From NCBI GenBank assembly GCA_945921355.1, contig CAMEKM010000007.1:1-50466 (forward strand): a stretch of 50,466 nt of DNA, written 5' to 3'. Source of the stretch: an uncultured Bacteroidales bacterium (lineage in GTDB: Bacteria; Bacteroidota; Bacteroidia; Bacteroidales; Paludibacteraceae). The notes under the pieces were generated by a model. The model was given only the letters and a program-made list of their open reading frames with translations, ran no database searches and was not told where the DNA came from. Of this stretch, positions 34,916 to 42,999 are shown piece after piece. How positions within the stretch are numbered: position 1 is the first letter of the stretch; each line of letters begins with the position of its first letter. Both the position numbers and the translations under genes were made by a program.

Positions 34916-36442
34916 TCACTTCTCCCAACCGTCAAACACTTCAGGGCCATACACATTGTCCTCGTTGGCATCATGAAGCGGTGTCCATAGCTGTGCGAAG
35001 AATGGATTCTTCTTTGCCACTCTGTCCCATTGCCAAGGACGAGCATTAGGTTCGCCTTTGTATGGATATGGCATACATTCCTCACACCAGTGACCACCCA
35101 GCAATACCAATCGTGGAGTAGCGGTAAACTTATGCCCTTCAGCGCACTCCCACTCCAATGGAGTGTCCCAATCACCTTGCACCATGTCTTTTGACAAGCA
35201 TTTTCCTCCGCGGAAAGCCGCCGCTTTTTGCATATCCTCAATGGTAAACAATGCTTGGGGCTTTTGCTCATCGTAGCCGTGGTCAAGCAACACATACTCT
35301 TCGCTATTGTGCGACACATCGGTATGCTTCCAATCTGGAATGGCTTTGTACGCCTCCAAAGTGCCATAATATGCACTGATGCGTTGGGTCTTGTTGTGCT
35401 TAATCCACCATTGCGTACCATGCTCCTTGGACATCGCCATAGCGTACATCGCCAGTTTCACGCAACGTGGGAAGAGCTTGGCAATCTTAGTCTTAGCCGC
35501 GAACTTAATGCCCCATGGCACACTGTCTGCCTTAGCCATCTGCTTGAAATACTCTTTCACTGGCACATTAGCACGGAAGTGCAAGTAGTTCTCCAAGCGG
35601 TCGCCATCGATATACCACATACCGTGGAAATTGCGCGTAGTAAACCACTTCGCTTCAAAGATTTTCTCTGGGCGAGGGCAACCAATAGCATCCAAGAGCA
35701 GGCACTCAAACTCATAGTTGCTGATGCGGTACTCCTTGCCCGAACCGATATTGTAGTAGTTCTTCCAAAACTCCTCTGGCACCTCATCGCGGCACACGCG
35801 CTCCAACAGTCGTCCGCTGTCTTCCACTGTCGCCCATTCCAACACGCCACGAATAGGCACGTGGAACATGATAGGGTCGTAGTTCTTCAAGATAGCAGGG
35901 TAGAGGATACCCGACTGGCGGAGTGCCACCCATTGTTTGATAGGCGAATTGGTAATGATGCGCTCTGCCTGCGCTTTGGTCAGACCGTAATGATCGTATG
36001 CGGACACGCAGATAGGGTCGCCTGCGCGTCCCCAATGCAATGGCTCGCGGCGGTCACCCATTTGAGCGACACTACCGATATAGACCACTTTGGGCTGTTT
36101 ATCTTCGGGCTGCGCCAACACAGCATCGCGGATATAGGTCGCTGCGGAAATGTTTGTGCGCAGGGTGGCTTTAGGACGGTAGTCTGCTTGTGGCGACACC
36201 ATACCACCTACATGCAACACAATATCGCTGCCTGTTACACCGCGGAGGATATCTTCGTATTTAGTGAGATCGCCCCAGATGACTTCCACTTTATCCATCA
36301 GTGGCGCAAGCAGTTCTTTGTTTTTAGCACTTGGACGAGCCAATATACGCAAGTGATAGTTCTCGGGATAGCGCAGTATTTCTTGCATTCCTGCGTAGCC
36401 CATAGTGCCAGTAGCACCAGTAAGGAAGATTGTTTTTTTCAT
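34916..36442 (-). CDS. NAD-dependent epimerase/dehydratase with a C-terminal zinc-ribbon motif
   Basis: Extended short-chain dehydrogenase (508 aa). It opens with the nucleotide-binding MKKTIFLTGATGTMGYAG and has IVLHVGGMVSP, VYIGSVAQMG and YGLTKAQAERI (YxxxK). The SDR part ends near residue 340. The remainder includes helical sequence and a tail with C433-xxx-H437 and C453-xx-C456 (CAEGHKF and WCEEC), which looks like a CxxGH...CxxC zinc ribbon. The start at 36442 is chosen over an in-frame ATG at 36475 because the Rossmann motif begins there and the promoter box (36487-36494) would leave almost no leader otherwise. Substrate is unknown; such a tail is unusual on an SDR. Confidence 0.8.
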   Translation of the reverse strand: MKKTIFLTGATGTMGYAGMQEILRYPENYHLRILARPSAKNKELLAPLMDKVEVIWGDLTKYEDILRGVTGSDIVLHVGGMVSPQADYRPKATLRTNISAATYIRDAVLAQPEDKQPKVVYIGSVAQMGDRREPLHWGRAGDPICVSAYDHYGLTKAQAERIITNSPIKQWVALRQSGILYPAILKNYDPIMFHVPIRGVLEWATVEDSGRLLERVCRDEVPEEFWKNYYNIGSGKEYRISNYEFECLLLDAIGCPRPEKIFEAKWFTTRNFHGMWYIDGDRLENYLHFRANVPVKEYFKQMAKADSVPWGIKFAAKTKIAKLFPRCVKLAMYAMAMSKEHGTQWWIKHNKTQRISAYYGTLEAYKAIPDWKHTDVSHNSEEYVLLDHGYDEQKPQALFTIEDMQKAAAFRGGKCLSKDMVQGDWDTPLEWECAEGHKFTATPRLVLLGGHWCEECMPYPYKGEPNARPWQWDRVAKKNPFFAQLWTPLHDANEDNVYGPEVFDGWEK

Positions 36443-36486
36443 TGTTCTTTTCGGATTTGTGGTGTCTTCACACACCTTTGCGGCTG

Positions 36487-36494
36487 CAAAGATA
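36487..36494 (-). promoter_or_regulatory. -7 promoter box for the SDR gene
   Basis: Minus strand TATCTTTG, consensus TAnnTTTG, 44 bp upstream of the chosen start at 36442. Confidence 0.7.
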
Positions 36495-36520
36495 GTGTTT
36501 TTTTATGAGATACGCAAAAC

Positions 36521-36775
36521 AAAGTGTATTTTTCTTAAGATTTCTTTCCTTTGTACCCTCCCAATCTCCCTCGGGCTAAAGACCAAGGAAGAACCAAAGA
36601 CGAACCAAGGAACGACCAATCAACTCCCAACCTCAAAAAAAGTACTTTTGTTAAGATTGTCGTCTCTTTTCCCTCTCATATACCTTCCCTTATTTTACCG
36701 ACCGACGAGCGGGAGACGACCGACAGAACAACGGCACACCCCCTTGCCTACAAAAAGTTCTGTTTATTAAGATTC
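36521..36775. repeat. Degenerate tandem repeats of about 116 bp
   Basis: Three copies of an AAAGT...TTAAGATT module at 36521-36542, 36639-36658 and 36754-36774, spaced 118 and 115 bp. Each is followed by a pyrimidine-rich run; after the first two, a purine-rich run with GACC/GACGA words follows. The stretch 36443-36938 has no credible gene. Confidence 0.55.
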
Positions 36776-36826
36776 CCCCATACGCTTCCCTACCTCTAGT
36801 TATGCTCTCGCGGCTATCCCCGCGCG

Positions 36827-36875
36827 TTCTCTAAACTGAAAATGGCGATTTTCTCGCCATTTTCAGTTTGGAGAA
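36827..36875 (-). terminator. Very long hairpin, probable terminator of the BtuB-like gene
   Basis: Arms of 22 bases (36827-36848 and 36854-36875) pair with one G-T wobble around a 5-nt loop. It lies 64 bp past the stop of the receptor at 36939. There is no U-run, so it may instead be an mRNA-end stabiliser or repeat element. A second small GC hairpin (36809-36824) adjoins it, and together they read on the minus strand as the TTTAGAGAACG element. Confidence 0.65.
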
Positions 36876-36938
36876 CGGCACAAAGTACCTACTATTTAGA
36901 GATTAGAGGCGGGAGGTTGTTTTTAGTGGATGTTACTG

Positions 36939-39098
36939 TCATAATATTGCTTTGATAGTCAATTTGGCCCAAGCACCGGGCTGCAGGATACCTCCGTAAT
37001 CATAATAATGGCGATTGGTCATGTTGGTGCAGTCGGCACTGACTCTCAGATAACGGTTTTGCCAATAGACCGAGCCGTCGAGCAGCCAAACGGGTTTGTA
37101 ATCTTGTACGATTCCATCAGCATTATTATACTGTCCTTCGCGTTTCTGGAAACGCATGGTCCATGAGGCACCGAAGCCCTTGTAGATACCATGTTCGAGA
37201 TGGAGTGTGAGTTTATGGCTCAGATAGTCGAGATAGCGCGAGCCGGACTGTTTGAGGTCCAGGTCCAGATAGGTGTAAGCATAGTCAACCGACATGCACC
37301 TGAGCCACTGATTGAGGCGATAAGCCACACTGAATTCGAGACCGGTAGCGTTAACCTGCTGCTGATTTTCCGCATGATAGGGCCGTTTGGTATCTTCGGG
37401 TACATAGACCCAATCGATGATATTCCGTCCCCAACGATAGTACCCGTCTGCCGCAACAGACAGCGCGCCCCTGTCGGCGAATTTCCATTCGCCTTTGTAG
37501 CCGAGGGATAGCAACCATGCCTCTTCGGGTTTAAGGTTTCTGTTGCCGAGTTGGTTTCCGGCATTGTAATAGAGGTCGGTGAAGGTAGGCATACGTAACG
37601 AGCGGTTGGCATTGGCATAGAGTGTACCTCCGCGACGGAATGTATAACCGATATTCGCTCCCCCGCCCAGATGATGACCAAAACGGGTGTTGTAGGTGCC
37701 ATTTATGCCGATGGATGCGGACAAACCTGCATAGTAGAACGTCTGCTCCGCATAATAGTTCGCATGAAAACGGTTGCCCCCTTTGACCAAGTCCAATACG
37801 CGCACTTCCGACAAGGGGAAATCCGCTACGTTCGGCACTTGTCCGTCCGGATTGATCGTGTCCCCAAGATTGGTGGAGTGCATGTTCTCGTTGCGCAGGC
37901 TGACACCCAAAGAAGTAGTACCGACTCGCGAGGCATAATGCGCCGCGACAGCCGCTGAAGCCGTCTGTGCGAAATGGAAATTGCCATAGAGGCGTTGCCC
38001 GCGATGCCATTCATAGCGGTCGTAGTTGGCGCGATAAGCAGCCTGTACGTCAAGCCTCCATGCTCCCCAGCGATGTTCATAACGGGCGGAAGCAAATGCA
38101 GTGCGTGTAGCATCGAACTGGTCCTGCGAGCCAAAGCCATAGCCCAAACCAAGGCCAGCATCCTTCCATTGTGCTCCGGCCTGTACATCCAGTCCGCGCC
38201 AACGGGTCTGGAAATAGATATTCGCCAGTTTGAAGTCCGAATTGCGGCACGCCGTAGCCTCTTTCTCCGACGGCGCAGGTGCATAATAGCCATCAGAACG
38301 GCTGTATTCGGCGGAGAGATTGAACGCGAGTTGTTCAGAGGGACGGATAGTAGCCGCTATTTCGGGATTGACCAGTCCGTTCATGCCGGCGGTCAGTTTG
38401 AGGGAAAGAAGCCTATCTCCGTCCCCTCCTTTAGAAGAGGGGTGATTTTGCTCTGTATAGGGTAAATGCCTGGTGACGATATTTATCGCTCCGGAGAAAG
38501 CGCCGTGGAGCCTTGCGGATGTACCTTGCAGCACCTCCACACGCTCGATTAGTTCGGTAGAAACGGGGATATTCAGCGCATAATGGCCGGTATGGAAATC
38601 GCTGAGGTTGACACCGTTGAGCATGATTAAAACCTGGTCAAAGGTACCTCCACGCATACTGATATCCGCCTGTGCGCCGTTTGCTCCTCGCGTACGCACA
38701 TCAATACCCGGCAGATATTGCAAAATATCCGCTACAGTCTGGATGGGCAACGCCTCGATATCGGCGTGCGTAACCGTGGAAATCAAGCGATAAGCTTCCG
38801 AATGAACTTCAGCTTTGTGAGAAACGACCAGCACCTCCTGAAGACTAAGTTGCTGGCTGTTCAAAAGAATGGAATCGTCAGGTACGCCCTCGTCGGCGTC
38901 AACTGCTCCAACAGCGGAGAAAAGCAACAATGCCGAAACAGCAATACGCTTTCCCTGTTTGAGCATTTCCAAATCGGTCATGTACCCCGCCAAACGCCCG
39001 ATAGTCACCTCGCGATGGAGGGAACAGAACGCAGCGTAGGCTTTGTGACAAAACCGACGGAAACGGATTCCTCGTTTAAGAAAAAATAGTTTGAACAT
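36939..39098 (-). CDS. BtuB-like TonB-dependent receptor with N-terminal extension
   Basis: Outer-membrane receptor (719 aa). The first 50 residues, with FCHKAYAAFCSLHREVTIG, form a basic extension in front of a hydrophobic export segment (52-66); I recall this extension on some Bacteroidales receptors. The plug reads LSLQEVLVVSHKAE, IQTVADILQYLPGIDVRTRG, QVLIMLNGVNLSD and LHGAFSGAINIVT, and the barrel follows. No regulatory-like domain. It resembles vitamin B12/siderophore receptors, but no cobalamin riboswitch is present. A longer in-frame start at 39191 is rejected because it lies upstream of the promoter box; 39128 is a possible alternative. The gene is visibly GC-richer than its neighbours and contains a repeat-like insertion at 38423-38442. 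Confidence 0.82.
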   Translation of the reverse strand: MFKLFFLKRGIRFRRFCHKAYAAFCSLHREVTIGRLAGYMTDLEMLKQGKRIAVSALLLFSAVGAVDADEGVPDDSILLNSQQLSLQEVLVVSHKAEVHSEAYRLISTVTHADIEALPIQTVADILQYLPGIDVRTRGANGAQADISMRGGTFDQVLIMLNGVNLSDFHTGHYALNIPVSTELIERVEVLQGTSARLHGAFSGAINIVTRHLPYTEQNHPSSKGGDGDRLLSLKLTAGMNGLVNPEIAATIRPSEQLAFNLSAEYSRSDGYYAPAPSEKEATACRNSDFKLANIYFQTRWRGLDVQAGAQWKDAGLGLGYGFGSQDQFDATRTAFASARYEHRWGAWRLDVQAAYRANYDRYEWHRGQRLYGNFHFAQTASAAVAAHYASRVGTTSLGVSLRNENMHSTNLGDTINPDGQVPNVADFPLSEVRVLDLVKGGNRFHANYYAEQTFYYAGLSASIGINGTYNTRFGHHLGGGANIGYTFRRGGTLYANANRSLRMPTFTDLYYNAGNQLGNRNLKPEEAWLLSLGYKGEWKFADRGALSVAADGYYRWGRNIIDWVYVPEDTKRPYHAENQQQVNATGLEFSVAYRLNQWLRCMSVDYAYTYLDLDLKQSGSRYLDYLSHKLTLHLEHGIYKGFGASWTMRFQKREGQYNNADGIVQDYKPVWLLDGSVYWQNRYLRVSADCTNMTNRHYYDYGGILQPGAWAKLTIKAIL
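38423..38442. repeat. CCCCTC hairpin element inside the BtuB-like gene
   Basis: CCCCTC (38423-38428) pairs with GAGGGG (38437-38442) around CTTTAGAA. On the coding strand it contributes to residues HPSSKGGD in a barrel loop. A similar CCTCCCC-TTTTAG-GGGGAGG hairpin sits between genes at 50057-50076. Confidence 0.6.
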
Positions 39099-39150
39099 AA
39101 AAAAAACAGTTTTCAGCCTCCGGTCCATATGCCTTCGGCAAAAAAGCGTG

Positions 39151-39158
39151 CAAAGGTA
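39151..39158 (-). promoter_or_regulatory. -7 promoter box for the BtuB-like receptor
   Basis: Minus strand TACCTTTG, full consensus, 53 bp upstream of the chosen start at 39098. Confidence 0.72.
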
Positions 39159-39302
39159 CAAAACTTTTTTGACATACACAAAAAAAAGCAACCCCTAGAG
39201 CCGCATTTTTGTGAATTGCAAAGATATGCATTATTAGAAACGTTTTCTTGTGCAGAAGAATCGCTTGCGATGAATCGTTTGAGCCCATTAAAAGCTCTTT
39301 TC

Positions 39303-40916
39303 TTATTGCTTGCGCTTACCAGCCACGAGTTGTTGCCATTTCTGCTTGGCGAATTCCCACGTATTGTTGATGAGTTGTACGCCCCAGTGTTTGCTCTCCT
39401 CCTCATTTGTTTCCTCAAGATATTGAGCAGCAAGCATGGCATCGTTGTCAGTAATAACCAACAATTGGTCGCCCACTTCCAATTCGGAATTGCCCGTTGG
39501 CACAAAGAAGTCTTCGCCACGGCGCACCATGATAACCAAGGTCTTATCTGGGAAAATAAGATTCTTGAGCAAATTGCCATGAACGAGCATTGCCTCTTTC
39601 ACCTCAATCTCTGTAGCAGAAGACTCCACCTCCTCTGGCAAATCAATATCAAAGTGGATGAGTTTCTTGAGTTCCACAGGTGGAGTAGCCAGTTTGAGTT
39701 TCTTTGCCACCATCGACAAAGTTGTACCCTGCGCGATGAGCGAAACGATGGTGCAGAGGAAGACTATATTGAATATCAAATCAGCATGCGGTACATTGTT
39801 CGCCTCGCACATGATGGCGAAGATGATAGGCACAGCACCCTTCAATCCTACCCAACTGAGCAGCATTTTGTCGTTACGCTTGTACTGCTTGAATGGCCAC
39901 ATACAAAGGAATACCGCTATAGGGCGTGAGATGAAAATCATCACAATACTGATAATCAAACATGGCAGCAAGACCTCTAATTGGAATAACTCATGCGGAC
40001 GAACCATCAAACCCAATACAAGGAAAATAACTAACTGACTGAGCCATGTCAGTCCATCGAAGAAACTGCGCGTTTGGCGTTTACGAGTGAACTTGCTATT
40101 ACCAATCACCAGACCACCAATATACACTGCCAAATAGGTGTTACCCTTAAGGAAATAGGTAATACTAAAGATAAAGATACATGCCGTAAGCACCATAAGG
40201 GGATACAACGACTCGTTGCCAAGGTCCGCCTTGCGCATGATACTAACAATACCTTTACCAAAGACAAAACCAAGCACCGCACCCATAATCAGCTGAATAA
40301 CAATATCCTGTATCACAGAAAGGGCTGTCACTTGATGGCTCGTAGCAGTGACAATACCAATCATAGTAGTGGTAAGCACGTACGCCATAGGGTCGTTGGC
40401 ACCCGACTCCAACTCCAGCAACGGACGAAGGTTGTGCTTAATTCCTATTTTGTTGGTACGAAGAATAGAGAATACCGAAGCTGAGTCAGTGGATGACATC
40501 GTGGATGCCATTAACATTGCCACAGCAATACTCACACTTGCCAATGAATGTAGCCAACCGAATACATAGTAGGTAATCACACCCGTCACGAGCATGGTGA
40601 TTAGCACACCGATAGTCGCTAAAGTCAGACCAGGCACCATCACAGGGCGGATATCCGAAAGTTTGGTGTCCAAACCACCCGAGAAAAGGATAATACACAG
40701 CGCGATTGTGCCAATGGCTTGGGCAGAGCCCACATTCAGCATATAACCCACTCCGTCGTCGTTAATGAGACGTCCGATACCGTCAGGACCGAACAACATA
40801 CCCACTGCTAAGAAAAGCAACAGGGCAGGTACACCAAACTTATAGCCGATTTTATCGGTAAAAATGCTCGCAAAAAAGAGAAGCGAAAGTACGAGGAGGA
40901 TGAGTTCTACTTGCAT
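39303..40916 (-). CDS. Potassium/proton antiporter of the CPA1/NhaP2 type with TrkA-C domain
   Basis: A 537-residue inner-membrane cation/proton antiporter. About twelve hydrophobic segments span residues 1-390, with AVGMLFGPDGIG, IILFSGGLDTKL, SSTDSASVFSIL and LELESGANDPMAYVLT, the last carrying the CPA-family Asp pair region. A cytosolic TrkA-C regulatory domain follows (about 430-510: AMLVHGNLLKNLIFPDKTLVIMVRR and VGDQLLVITDND), placing it with the K+/H+ antiporters that respond to nucleotide ligands. No promoter box is seen immediately upstream; it lies 58 bp after the thioredoxin gene and may share its transcript. A repeat element occupies that gap. Confidence 0.88.
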   Translation of the reverse strand: MQVELILLVLSLLFFASIFTDKIGYKFGVPALLLFLAVGMLFGPDGIGRLINDDGVGYMLNVGSAQAIGTIALCIILFSGGLDTKLSDIRPVMVPGLTLATIGVLITMLVTGVITYYVFGWLHSLASVSIAVAMLMASTMSSTDSASVFSILRTNKIGIKHNLRPLLELESGANDPMAYVLTTTMIGIVTATSHQVTALSVIQDIVIQLIMGAVLGFVFGKGIVSIMRKADLGNESLYPLMVLTACIFIFSITYFLKGNTYLAVYIGGLVIGNSKFTRKRQTRSFFDGLTWLSQLVIFLVLGLMVRPHELFQLEVLLPCLIISIVMIFISRPIAVFLCMWPFKQYKRNDKMLLSWVGLKGAVPIIFAIMCEANNVPHADLIFNIVFLCTIVSLIAQGTTLSMVAKKLKLATPPVELKKLIHFDIDLPEEVESSATEIEVKEAMLVHGNLLKNLIFPDKTLVIMVRRGEDFFVPTGNSELEVGDQLLVITDNDAMLAAQYLEETNEEESKHWGVQLINNTWEFAKQKWQQLVAGKRKQ

Positions 40917-40922
40917 TGTTTT

Positions 40923-40968
40923 TTAGTTTAGAGAACGCGCCTAAGGCGCTACAGTTTAGAGTTTAAAG
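40923..40968. repeat. Dispersed TTTAGAGAACG/GC-hairpin element
   Basis: Reads TTAGTTTAGAGAACGC, then GCGCC-TAA-GGCGC hairpin, then CAGTTTAGAGTTTA. It combines the heptamer GTTTAGA with the GC hairpin seen at 34217-34252 and 36809-36840. Confidence 0.7.
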
Positions 40969-40974
40969 CTAGGA

Positions 40975-41406
40975 TTATTCCACCCCAAGAATCTGCTTGA
41001 TAGCTTCTTGCCAGTAGTCGAGTTCGTGGTAGCCTTGCGCAATACGTGGACTACCTTCCATAGGGCAGAAGACTACCGTGGGATAACTGCGTACACCAAA
41101 CAATGCTGCCACTTCGGGCTCTTTCTCTGCGTCTAACGTATAAACATAGACCTTGCCCTCGTATTGTTTGGCTACTTGCTTCAAGATTGGGTGCAATTTC
41201 TTGCACCAACCGCACCAAGTGGTAGAGAAATCAATCAAACAAGGCTTATCGCCAATATATTTCCATTGGGGTTGCTTATCTAATGTCAAATCATAATAAC
41301 ACACCTTCTCTTTGAAGTCTTCGGTGGAAAGATAAACTAATCCCTCTGCCATGGTTGTAAGGGCAAAAAACACCATCAAAATAGTAAAAAAGACTCTTTT
41401 TTGCAT
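40975..41406 (-). CDS. Exported thioredoxin-fold protein (CGWC)
   Basis: A 143-residue protein with a signal peptide (about 1-20) and a thioredoxin fold. The active site is C65-GW-C68 in FSTTWCGWCKKLHP, and the cis-Pro region is GVRSYPTVVFCP. The CGWC dipeptide, rather than CGPC, and the export signal suggest a periplasmic disulfide reductase or thiol-quality-control protein of the DUF255/thioredoxin_7-like group. Substrate unknown. Promoter box at 41427-41434, divergent from aroB. Confidence 0.88.
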   Translation of the reverse strand: MQKRVFFTILMVFFALTTMAEGLVYLSTEDFKEKVCYYDLTLDKQPQWKYIGDKPCLIDFSTTWCGWCKKLHPILKQVAKQYEGKVYVYTLDAEKEPEVAALFGVRSYPTVVFCPMEGSPRIAQGYHELDYWQEAIKQILGVE

Positions 41407-41426
41407 AATTTTTCTAATTTAGGGCA

Positions 41427-41434
41427 CAAAGTTA
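41427..41434 (-). promoter_or_regulatory. Promoter for the thioredoxin-fold gene
   Basis: Minus strand TAACTTTG with an upstream TTTG at a 20-bp spacing, 21 bp upstream of the start at 41406. Confidence 0.75.
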
Positions 41435-41446
41435 CAAATTTTTTCG

Positions 41447-41454
41447 TAACTTTG
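41447..41454 (+). promoter_or_regulatory. -7 promoter box for aroB
   Basis: TAACTTTG, 24 bp upstream of the ATG at 41479. It shows that the in-frame ATG at 41401 lies upstream of transcription. Confidence 0.75.
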
Positions 41455-41478
41455 CAAACTTTTAATCAAAAAACAACA

Positions 41479-42555
41479 ATGCTACACAGTCTAACACAAC
41501 TTTCCTCTCTACTCTCTGACCTCCCAGAAGGACAGTTGTTTGTGCTAACCGATAGCCATACTGCGGAGTATTGTTTGCCCATTTTAGTCGATTCCATCGG
41601 GCAAATCCCTTACCATTTGCTCACGATTGAAGCAGGCGAACAGAGCAAGAACTTAGCCTCGGTGCAGGCGGTTTGGGATTTTATGCTCAAACACCGTGCC
41701 ACACGTGAAGCAGTACTCATCAATCTGGGTGGTGGCATGATTACTGACTTAGGCGGTTTTGCAGCAGCGACCTATATGCGTGGCATTCGTTTTGTAAATA
41801 TACCCACCACTTTGCTCGCCATGGTAGATGCTTCTTCAGGTGGCAAGACGGGTATTGATTATCAAGGTATAAAGAATGTAATAGGCACTTTCACGCCGCC
41901 AATGGCTACATTGATTCATTCTGATTTCTTGCGCACATTACCTGCTGCGGAACTACTGAGTGGCTTTGCCGAGATGCTCAAACATGCATTGATAGCTAGT
42001 CCGAAAGAGTGGATAAAACTACTGCAACTCGCGCAAGAGGAGTTACCTCAAGAGCAGTTTGTAGAAACATTATCCTCAACAGGTGCTCTGCAAGCAAGCA
42101 TTCAAATCAAAGAAAATATAGTTTCTCAAGATCCACACGAAGCGAGTTTGCGCAAGATACTCAATTTCGGGCACACCATAGGACACGCCATCGAATCAAC
42201 CACATTGGAATATAACACTCAAAATTCAAAATTCAAAATTCAAAATTCCCCTTCCCACGGCTATTGCGTACTCTGGGGCATGGTGGCAGAAGTATATCTA
42301 AGTGTGGTACACACAGATTGTCCACGCGAAGTACTACAGCAACTGACACAAATTATGCTACAATGGTACGGCAAACCACAATGCGATTGCAAGCAACGTA
42401 ATCAACTGATTCACCGCATGTATCAAGACAAAAAGAATAGTGCCAACCAAACACCAAACTTCACACTTCTCCGCAACATTGGTGAGCCAATTATAAACCA
42501 ACACCTCACTGAAGAAGATATCAATGAGGCATTGGAATATTTATTTAACTTATAA
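41479..42555 (+). CDS. aroB: 3-dehydroquinate synthase with an internal repeat insertion
   Basis: Second enzyme of the shikimate pathway (358 aa), converting DAHP to 3-dehydroquinate with NAD+ and a divalent metal. Motifs: EAGEQSKNL, LINLGGGMITDLGGFAA (NAD binding), IPTTLLAMVDASSGGKTGID, GFAEMLKHALI (metal Glu) and LNFGHTIGHAIES (metal His). The next metal His is H260 in SHGYCVLWGM. Between the two His motifs, residues 248-257 (QNSKFKIQNS) are encoded by four perfect CAAAATT heptamers (42220-42247), an insertion absent from the family as I know it. The start at 41479 follows the promoter box and aligns with family N-termini. The 3' end overlaps convergent recX by 6 bp. Confidence 0.92.
   Translation: MLHSLTQLSSLLSDLPEGQLFVLTDSHTAEYCLPILVDSIGQIPYHLLTIEAGEQSKNLASVQAVWDFMLKHRATREAVLINLGGGMITDLGGFAAATYMRGIRFVNIPTTLLAMVDASSGGKTGIDYQGIKNVIGTFTPPMATLIHSDFLRTLPAAELLSGFAEMLKHALIASPKEWIKLLQLAQEELPQEQFVETLSSTGALQASIQIKENIVSQDPHEASLRKILNFGHTIGHAIESTTLEYNTQNSKFKIQNSPSHGYCVLWGMVAEVYLSVVHTDCPREVLQQLTQIMLQWYGKPQCDCKQRNQLIHRMYQDKKNSANQTPNFTLLRNIGEPIINQHLTEEDINEALEYLFNL
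42220..42247 (+). repeat. Four perfect CAAAATT heptamers inside aroB
   Basis: Units at 42220-42226, 42227-42233, 42234-42240 and 42241-42247. Each gain or loss of one unit would shift the aroB frame; three units restore it. Confidence 0.95.
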
Positions 42556-42999
42556 CTTGGTGCTAATCTCGTTGTATGTAAATCCTCGTTGCATACAAAA
42601 CCGAATAAGTTTCTCGCGTGCTAAAGGATCATTTTTTAATGTACGTTTTTTAGATGCGATGATTTTATCTAATGCTTGATTATATTCGATTTCATCAATA
42701 CTTTCTAAAGCATCTTCGATAAACAACGCTGATAAATGTTTTGTTTGCAGAGCAACTTTTATTTTTAATTTCCCCCATCCCTGATAATTTATTTTATCAT
42801 GCGCGAAGGCTCGACAATAGCGAGCTTCATCAATGTATTTATGCTGCTGCAAGTGGATTAAAATATCCTCTATATAGTTTTCGTTGGCTCCCCATTGTAG
42901 CAACTTATTCTTTACTTCCGAGCAGCAACGTTCAGCATTAACACAATAGTTTTCTGCTTTATGCTTTAATTCGTCCAAAGACCATTCGGGCTTTTCCAT
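42550..42999 (-). CDS. recX: Regulatory protein RecX
   Basis: Helical inhibitor/modulator of RecA filaments (149 aa). Three RecX-type repeats are visible, with KAENYCVNAERCCSEVKNKL, YIDEARYCRAFAHDKIN, WGKLKIKVALQTK and REKLIRFCMQRGFTYNEI. The start MEKPEWSLDEL at 42999 is chosen because it aligns with the helical core; an in-frame ATG at 43023 would add eight residues. Either start overlaps the end of prmC, so it is translationally coupled to it. It is convergent with aroB with a 6-bp overlap and no terminator. Confidence 0.85.
   Translation of the reverse strand: MEKPEWSLDELKHKAENYCVNAERCCSEVKNKLLQWGANENYIEDILIHLQQHKYIDEARYCRAFAHDKINYQGWGKLKIKVALQTKHLSALFIEDALESIDEIEYNQALDKIIASKKRTLKNDPLAREKLIRFCMQRGFTYNEISTKL

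Noticed and set aside
35228..36508. A 426-codon open frame on the plus strand opposite the SDR gene
   Set aside because: It is a shadow of the minus-strand SDR, has no domain pattern and no promoter; the SDR has clear Rossmann and YxxxK motifs.
36405..36770. Plus-strand open frame over the SDR start and the tandem repeats
   Set aside because: Low-complexity translation driven by repeats, starts inside the SDR coding sequence, no homology pattern.
39099..39150. Cobalamin riboswitch before the BtuB-like gene
   Set aside because: The leader is only about 50 nt and shows no B12-box sequence.
39099..39191. Longer N-terminus for the BtuB-like receptor
   Set aside because: The promoter box at 39151-39158 lies within this extension, so an ATG at 39191 would not be transcribed from it.
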